In this document: positions 57,092 through 64,000 of the stretch, one piece after another
Layout: every line of letters begins with the position of its first letter
Position numbering within the stretch: position 1 is the first letter of the stretch
DNA from: Litoditis marina
Taxonomy: Eukaryota > Nematoda > Chromadorea > Rhabditida > Rhabditidae
Assembly: GCA_964036275.1 (NCBI GenBank)
Contig: OZ038433.1
Span: forward strand, 8,783,048-8,847,047
DNA: 64,000 nt
Direction of reading: 5' to 3'
The notes under the pieces: model-generated
Database searches by the model: none
What the model was told of the DNA's origin: nothing
What the model saw: the letters and a program-made list of their open reading frames with translations, nothing else
Program-made: the position numbers and the translations under genes

Positions 57092-57230
57092 TGGTATACT
57101 GTTAGTCAACTGCACATTCACCTGAAACATTTTAAACACAGCAGAACTCAGAAACGTGCATGGACAAAGTGCACGACGCCTTATTAGAAAGCAAACTTTA
57201 CGTGACTATTCAATTTACTTTTACTATCTC
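57092..57230. repeat. Dispersed repeat, copy 2 (copy 1 at 55243-55375)
   Basis: Same unit as at 55243, same orientation, about 1.85 kb away. It is followed by CACCGGGTTCAAACTACAAA, a motif resembling the complement of a B box that also recurs near 53890 and 56790. Confidence 0.72.
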
Positions 57231-58091
57231 AAATCTGGTCTGAAACGCACCGGGTTCAAACTACAAACATCGAAGTTTAAACGAAAGGCAAGTGAACTCC
57301 AACATATTTGGTCTAGATTGCTACAATAAATTAATCGATTGTTGCCTTCACGTCTCACGTGACGTTCGATAGAGAGAATATAACTTATTTTCGAGAGAGA
57401 AATGGAAACAATGGAAATGTAGGCGCATTTTAAGCAACTATCAAAAACTGGAAATTACTCAAATATTTGACGGCATTAAACACAGACTTGTTGTTTTGAC
57501 AGACTGGTAACACGTCAGAAAATGTTGAAAATCAGGAGTTACTTGACAACAAAAACATATAGGTATTCTCTCTTCTTTTCTCTCTTTCTCTAGCTCTCCC
57601 TCTCCCTCTCTACCTCTCTTAACAATTCGTATAGACTTCATCATCTCTATGTGTACTCGTACAGTAAGCACATAACTGTTTTATGATTTTTTTAATGAAA
57701 AAATTATGAACTTTCTAATGAAAATTCTACGTCTTCCCAAATGTTACTGATGTATTTTGGAACGAGTGTAAAGTTTATCTAAAAGAGAATAAGTTCAGGT
57801 GTTCACTTTGAAACGGAAAAGACTATAAATCGTGTTTATGTGGAACAACACGTACCACTGCGGTGGAAATCGAATATGCTAATCATTTCGAAATAGTTGT
57901 TTTTGTTCCGTTCCAATTCATTGGTCGCCTACATAAGTAATTCAATTGTAATACAGAACAACAATTGCAGTTACTGTATGGATAATATATTCCTACGACT
58001 AGAAATTCATCCAATTCGTGACAATGAAAGATAGAAAACACAGAAGTATTAGCTGGTTGATGAAGTGATAACTCCACTACAGAGTACGTGT

Positions 58092-58239
58092 GCTAGAAGA
58101 TCCCACCACCGTCATCCCATCCTGCGTCTCCTCAAACACACGCGATTTTGCTCTCACATCTCGCCGGGATGTGAGACAAGAAATATGTGAGGCAAAGCGA
58201 GAAGCGCCGGATGGGATGAAGGTGCAGGGATCTTCTAGC
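58092..58239. mobile_element. 148-bp MITE of the ATCCCATCCTGCGTCTC family
   Basis: GCTAGAAGATCCC at 58092-58104 is matched exactly in reverse complement at 58227-58239. The arms continue with TCATCCCATCCTGCGTCTC against its near-complement, and an inner hairpin CACATCTCGCC/GGGATGTGAG. It encodes nothing. Confidence 0.82.
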
Positions 58240-58559
58240 AGAAGAAAAGCACCAGCCTTCAAGTTATGATCCTCGGAACTTCAAAAAAAATTTCTCTCAA
58301 TCCATTCCATTTCTACGTAGACTATACGAGGTGAAAACACAACTCTGTAAATTTCTCACGTGTTTTTAACAGAAAAAAGAAACTTTACACAGAGAAAGTA
58401 CAAAATATGAATGATCAAGGTATGCAAACACGTTGTTTTGACTGTGAGTTTCGAGAAAACCGGTTAGGAGCTGCAGATTTTATGTTTAGATGTCGGTGGG
58501 ACAAATCCCGCGGTTATTATGGCATTTTATGACTATATTTATACGATAATGACGCAACT

Positions 58560-58695
58560 AGTTGAGAGAAAGTCGGAGAGGAAGAGAGAAAAAGAAAGAG
58601 AGAGAGAGGGAAGTGAGAGAGAGAGAAAGAGAGAGAGAGAGACAAAGATAAAGAGAGAGAGAAAGAGGAAGCGAAAGAGAGAGAAAAGATAGACA
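58560..58695. repeat. GA-rich microsatellite, about 135 bp
   Basis: Imperfect GAGAGA/GAAAGA repeats. They create spurious serine/leucine-rich open frames on the minus strand (58517-58937). Confidence 0.85.
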
Positions 58696-59778
58696 GATCG
58701 AAAGAGGTAGAGCTGACCGAGCTTGACAAGTAAATCACGTGTGAATCGTTCCAATTTTTCAGGCAGAATGAGAACACAGAAAAAGTAGAAAGCAGGAGAA
58801 TTAGAGAAGCAGAGATAATGGAAAAACTGGTACCAGCTGCGACAAACAGACATTAACGCCGAGAGAGGGAGAGACGGAGAGATAGTAATTCTGACTTGTA
58901 AACAATGATTTCTGGAAAAAAAGTTTGGTGGCTCCATTTGAGAGTTATTAAAGTTCAGTGCTGAAAAAAATTTAGTAAAAAAGTTGGAAACACTCAGAGA
59001 ATCAGTAGTAAAATTTCAATCTACTATTTTGCTGTACTATTTGAAATGAGATTTTTTTTCATTTTCTTACTGGCAGCGTTTTTATAGGGAACTTTGACGT
59101 CAATTTCTTATTAGTCAGTTGGTTTTATCATAACAAATATGATTGAGACCGTGATGAAACGTTGCATTCCGCGAATAATAAAATGACTCAATAAAGAAGC
59201 CAAAACGGGCAAATTTTTGCGTTTGAGGAGAGGGGAAATTCCTCGATTGAATATGAAACACAACAAAATAAAACATATAAATTAGAAGTAAATTGAGTAG
59301 TCACGTAAGGATGGCATTCTAATAAGCGCACTTTGCCATGGCACGTTCATGACTTATGCTGTGTTCAACATGATGATTGAAAATAGATCATAAACCTTTT
59401 CAAACTTACAAGTAGTTCAAGTATAGTATTATCACACGCTTGTGGACACTCACTTCTTACAGTAAAACTAAAGTTTCCACTTCACTTTTATTTACGAGAC
59501 TCTGCGAAGCATTCCAAGGTAATTTCATTTCAAAAAACTGAAAGTAGAGGAAAATTGCAAATGAACGAACAGAGAGCCGAAAAAATAAATGTTCTGTTTG
59601 AAAAAAACAAGGCATAGTTTTTAATCGCATAATTCCAGAATTTATCTGTTTTCTCGACATGGAAACCAGTTTGAGACAGGAAACACGTCGTTTTCACGTA
59701 TATTCTCGATGCTCAGATTCAGATGTCCATTTCTATTTCGGTTAATGTGAAAGACGGTTCCCATCAGCAAAGAGAGTC

Positions 59779-62700
59779 ATGGGACAAGCCAGTTCACAAG
59801 AAGGTAGGCCTTATTCTATTTGAATAACGATTTCAGTAACTATAAATTCCGAATTTCGAAAGCTAGAGTTATAGTTCATCTCATTCCCACTGAGACCAAT
59901 CGGCATCGTGCCAAGAATTTCGGATGACTATTCCTTAGAGGAGACATGAGTGTTCTAAAGACATTTTTCATTAACACACTTTTATGGAACTGATCAACCG
60001 CTAACAGAGATTTGCAGTTTTTGGAAAACTTCAAAGTAGTGGAAAACAGCCTGGAATGTTCATTGACACGCTGCCAAGTCTCAGTAGGGAATGACTATAA
60101 CAATGCTATTTTCAGCCTCATCGGCAAATCCACAAGGTGAGGAGAAAAAGGTTAGTTTTCACGTTGTTGAAAAAGTTTCCAGATTGAGATTTGTGTGCTA
60201 GAATGAAGGTGCTCGGAAGACCCAAAATTCTTACCACTTCTCGAAAATCTCAAAGGTTTTGGTAACTAATTATAATACAAAATCGAAAACTAGTAATCTT
60301 TTACGTGATAAACTTTTCATTTATATTGGAAAACAAAGAGTTCGAAGTATAAGAATCAATAGAAACTCTAAATATATGAATAAAAACCTTAATTATCATA
60401 TTCAAATGCTAATTGCTTGAGAACTTCCGTTACCATGGGGGGTGATTCCTCACCTTACCTGAATTTCGACCAAAAAGCAACTGGATAAAACAGTATGCGT
60501 TCGATATTCCGAAAGACCAAACCGTGTAAAAAATATCGTTTGCAGGACGATCGACCTACGCCTGGAAAGTCATTGACTGGATCAGAAGACGCTAAAAAGG
60601 TACAGGAAGTTACATGAGTCGTAGTTTTATTTGTGATTACATCACAGTTTTAGAATTAGAATATTGTATGCCGGGGACACACACGAGTCGAATCAACCTG
60701 TACAGTAACCAACTATGCTTTAATGGAATCCCATGTTAATAATAAGTGTTGCTCTTGATAATTTTTAATTAATGATCTTCTTCCGACACTTATTACCACG
60801 TTCAAATTTTTGTTGGTGGCCTACCATCGAAATTTCTATTTGTACTCATGTATATCACATGTTTGCATGTAAATTAATAAATCAATCAATCAATCACATC
60901 TGAATTGTAGTCTCCATGCATATGTCAAATACGACATACATACAGAGAAATCAAACACAGCAGAACAGGCAAACTGGGTATCATCTTGGTCGATCTTTTC
61001 CCGAAACTTACATCTTCATTACAGACTAAATATGAGGCTGAGATTCTGAGACTCTTCACCGAGCCCCCCGCCTCCTACAAGGAAAAACTGCGGGTTGAGA
61101 AGGTGCAAACGGAAAAGGTTCGACCTGTTTTGAGCATTAATTCTTTTATAATCATATAAATACAAATAACTACTAAATTTTCTATTTGACCCTTACATAT
61201 ATCTGGTATAGAGACAATTATGTTTTCTGCGGTTGCTGAACATTATTTGTTTCACAAATTCATTAGTAGAACCTGGCTGAATTGAAACTGATACCATCTT
61301 TTATTGGTACTACTCCGGTTAATTCGAACTCAAACCCATCATAAACTTTTGCAAAACATCTAATGCAGCAGGTTTCAAAAAAGTTCTGTGAATTGATTAA
61401 AATCATACTCAAAGTTCAAGAACAAATCTTATTTTGAACAATAAAATGGCAATTCAGAGCGACTTTTGCGACAATCCCCCCAAGTACAGTAGTGTCAGTT
61501 GGGATACGAATATGACTGTCATGGACCTATACAAGGAAGGCATTAATCAGAGGTATACAATTCTTGAAACGAGATAGGATTCACACAATATGGTAATTTA
61601 GTCATTGAAATTGAAACACTAGACCAAAATGAGACCCTGTTCATATTTTTTCGTTGACAGTGAAAAAACATTAGTGTAGTATCCAATAATGAACATTCTG
61701 AGCAAGGCGGCCGTACGTGATTCAAACGTGTTCTTTTGCAAAACTACTGCTTGTGGTGGGATTCGAACTCGAGTGTGATTACCTTCCATTCCAGAGGCTA
61801 CAAACGAGTAACTCGCTCAAAAGCAGATGTCTGGAGGCGATATGGACCACTATCCAAAATACATCAGGTAAGGATGACTAACAACAAGTAATTGTGAAGA
61901 TTATTCATCTAATTTAATATTCAAAAACACTAGCAATCTAACGTGGTGCACAGGCAGCGTGGCAACCCCGAAAAAATCTCATGAGATACTTCATGAGCTA
62001 TTAGCATGAGCTTCTCATGAGATTCTATTGATTGCTATGCCATAACATTGAGAGTTCCCTAGTAGCACAAGAAGTATCCCATAAGAAACTCCTATGAATT
62101 TCTCATGAGATTGGAGGGATTGCCTCGCCGCCATCACCAGATAGAGCGTAGTCTAAAGTCAGAGATGTCCTTCTACAGTAATCCGTCAAATATTCAGAAG
62201 GGCTTTTCTAATACATAGTCGATTATTTTGGTTTCAAACGTTCAGAGTTTATAGTAGTAAACGTACAGAAAACACTACCAGAATTTAGAAAGAATCCAAA
62301 AACACTATAATGCAAAATGTTGACATGGAAGTTTGAGCAAATTACTGTATAGGGTTATAATTGGGCGGAACAAACTATACAACTACAGAATACATTATTG
62401 ACCTACATTCCGTATGTGGTCCTTTCTTTCTAGTGCGCTTTTCTGATTTTCGTATGTCTTGCGTGTTTACGTATTCAGTACTTCAGATTGGTGGAGTTGG
62501 TTCAATTGTGGGTCCCAAGGGACCACGGTTCTATGACATCAAGGCCGGTACCCCTGTCCCACCAGCACCATGTTAGTTTCATCTCAACTTTCCTTTAGGA
62601 AGCGTTCTTTGCTCTTTGGTCTTCTCTCTCCCTCTCGATCTATTGCACTAGAAATAAATAAGTATTCATGTTCAATTGTTTATTTGTTGTTCTTGTATAT

Positions 62701-63055
62701 TCTTCTCCCGTTCCAGCGGTTTACCCCATTAGCACATGAACGTGCACATTTCTCCAATGAAAGAAGTGTTTACTCTTTATCTGAATTCGATTTTGTTTAT
62801 TATTTGTTTTGTTTATTTGTATATTCCTCTTCCTTTCCAGCGGTTCCCCCTAAGCACACAAACATGACCATTTCTCATACAAAGCAAGTGTTTACATTTC
62901 ATCTAAATTTATTTTTATTTGGTTTTGTTTATATTTTATGTTTTTTTTTGTGTATTTCTCATATTCCAGCGGTTGCCCCCCTCAGCACCATAGACGACTA
63001 CCTCCCCTTCACCCTCTCTACCGACAACAGAATAAAGGACGACAATTCGTGTTGA
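59779..63055 (+). CDS. Unrecognised 181-aa protein with N-terminal myristoylation signal
   Basis: Eight exons with matching phases: 59779-59803, 60116-60150, 60546-60599, 61025-61117, 61458-61552, 61795-61867, 62487-62571 and 62970-63055; 546 nt, stop TGA at 63053-63055. The protein starts MGQASSQE: Gly2 with Ser6 fits the N-myristoyltransferase consensus, so membrane attachment is likely. A lysine/serine-rich stretch (about 9-38) is followed by KYEAEILRLFTEPPASYKEK and DFCDNPPKYSSVSWDTNMTV, then DLYKEGINQRGYKRV, WRRYGPLSKIHQ, a Gly/Pro-rich segment and STIDDYLPFTLSTDN. No transmembrane helix or known domain is seen. The donor after GAGAAAAAG (60150) is chosen over CAAG/GTGAGG because the latter leads to a stop. 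I cannot name the family. Confidence 0.82.
61953..62132. mobile_element. 180-bp MITE-like element with imperfect inverted ends, in intron 6 of the 181-aa gene
   Basis: GGCAGCGTGGCAACCCCG at the left pairs imperfectly with the complement of GGGATTGCCTCGCCGCC at the right; both are followed inward by AATCTCATGAGA. TCATGAGA-type words recur inside. Confidence 0.6.
62718..62969 (+). repeat. Two tandem copies of the acceptor and first codons of the last exon
   Basis: Acceptors TTCCAG followed by CGGTTTACCCC (62718), CGGTTCCCCC (62841) and the true CGGTTGCCCCCCTCAGCACC (62970) are spaced 123 and 129 bp. The intron segment in front is also copied (GAAGTGTTTAC.., TTTTGTTTAT). The first copy stops after S-V-Y-P-I-S-T; the second stays open and, if the following intron were retained, reads in frame into the true exon. 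Confidence 0.87.
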
Positions 63056-64000
63056 AATGGAACCGCCACTGAAAATATGATTATCGATTACCCAATACAT
63101 TAGGTTGTACTCTCTTTAATAGTTATTTTGTATTCCGTCCAGTCGTTTACTTGTTTTGCGCCACAATTGATTCCTGATCAAACTACAATTGAATATGATC
63201 GGATGACCTACCATGTGATCGAACCTCTCTCTAACCTATATCAATAAAGATCACATTCCCTTTTCTGTATCATATACGTCATTCGAGAAAAACATCTGGA
63301 ATTTTTATATTGTTCGAAACTCACAAACACAGACACAACTTTATATGCGGGATTTATTTATGTAGTTCAATGACGGAAAAAATTATAATTTTTACAACTT
63401 TCATCCCTCCCCTCTCTCTATCTCTCCCATCTCCGTACTAGTATACTTCTCTCTGTCACCATCCAACCCTCTTCTCTCTCACTCTCTGTCTCTATATTTA
63501 TGTAACTCTGTTTTCTCCTCTTGCTCTCTCTTTCTCTCTCTCTCACTCTCTGTATCTTTCACTCTTTTTGTCTCTCACTCTCTTGTTATTGTGTCCTCAA
63601 ATAAAAATCGATGAAGGCTGAGAGGAGATTATTTTCATCTGCTCTTGGATATTTGCAGGCTATTTAAATAAATAACTACAGAACTCTTCTAACTATAACA
63701 TACTTTATTAGTAACCTCTTACTTTATATATATTTTTTGTCTAGTTGCTCTTCTTTTGCATATCATTGCTCTCACACTATTCACAACGTTTTGATGCAAA
63801 CAATTTAACCAAGTTGTTTTTCACTATACTTTTGTTCATATTAGGAGGAAAACAATCTTTGTAGGTCAAAACGAAGTAAAAAACAACTATTGATTTTGCA
63901 TGCCTAAGTAACTGGTTTAGTAACTGGTTTTGTATACAAATGTTTACGTTGCTTCGATCTCTTGATCTCCAAACAGACCCTAACTCCTCTACTGTTTATT
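63056..64000. other. 3' flank with CT microsatellite
   Basis: A long CTCTCT-rich run covers about 63410-63590. The rest is AT-rich and no exon is recognised up to the window edge. Confidence 0.6.
63243..63248 (+). promoter_or_regulatory. Likely poly(A) signal of the 181-aa gene
   Basis: AATAAA 188 bases after the stop codon, followed by AT-rich sequence. An AATAAA at about 63031 lies inside the coding exon and is less likely. Confidence 0.6.

Larger units (their letters stand above)
54595..59778. other. Repeat-rich intergenic stretch upstream of the 181-aa gene
   Basis: Apart from the repeats listed, I see no exon I can defend. Minus-strand frames at 54943-55233, 55333-55539, 55998-56192 and 57883-58077 have few or no splice signals, and some overlap repeats. 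Confidence 0.45.

Noticed and set aside
58517..58937. Serine/leucine-rich minus-strand frames
   Set aside because: Produced by the GA microsatellite.
62570..63055. 161-codon plus-strand frame
   Set aside because: It is the last exon of the 181-aa gene plus T-rich intron read in frame; noted only as a possible retained-intron product.

Overview
This window is a piece of an invertebrate animal nuclear genome. It is AT-rich and intron-dense: exons of about 60-300 bp are bounded by clean GT/AG sites, while intergenic and intronic DNA is full of short inverted-repeat transposons, satellites, homopolymer G/C runs and microsatellites. Exons stand out by C/G-rich third codon positions. A PDZ-GEF (RAPGEF2/6 type) gene next to RACK1, an ISOC-type hydrolase and QSOX indicates a metazoan; an early-branching lineage is possible, but the sequence alone does not prove any phylum.

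Layout. (1) 339-1039, minus: first two coding exons of RACK1; the rest lies beyond the left edge. (2) 5233-31109, plus: a RAPGEF2/6 (PDZ-GEF) orthologue in 32 recognised coding exons, all phases consistent, 1350 codons plus stop. Domains run cNBD1, proline-rich linker, cNBD2, REM, PDZ, RA, CDC25 (RasGEF), then a tail ending in a PDZ-ligand-like SRV. The first coding exon, with the initiator ATG, was not found. Its two long 5' introns hold a 130-bp satellite, a 720-bp foldback element and several hAT-like MITEs. (3) 32968-36189, plus: a complete four-exon ISOC1/2-type isochorismatase-family gene (197 aa). (4) 38115-44894, minus: a complete 13-exon quiescin sulfhydryl oxidase (570 aa) with signal peptide, WCGHC, CEHC and CPTC motifs. 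ISOC and QSOX converge. (5) 45-59 kb: mostly repeats, with two isolated minus-strand coding-like exons (47064-47267 and 54424-54594) and a 2065-bp element with TTAA ends (51031-53095) that carries a plausible start-codon exon. (6) 59779-63055, plus: an eight-exon gene for an unrecognised 181-aa protein that begins MGQASS, a likely N-myristoylation signal.

The most unusual signal is amplification of splice-site neighbourhoods. In the PDZ-GEF gene one exon (19804-19996) is flanked upstream by two decayed copies of its own 5' end and downstream by two copies of its own 3' end. The last exon of the 181-aa gene is preceded by two copies of its acceptor and first codons. The donor at 22010 is duplicated together with part of a hAT-like MITE. 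Third-position differences in the PDZ-GEF copies suggest some were once translated.

The identified genes do not form one pathway: RACK1 (ribosome and kinase scaffold), PDZ-GEF (Rap1 activation at junctions), ISOC (hydrolase) and QSOX (disulfide formation in the secretory route) look like ordinary unlinked animal genes.
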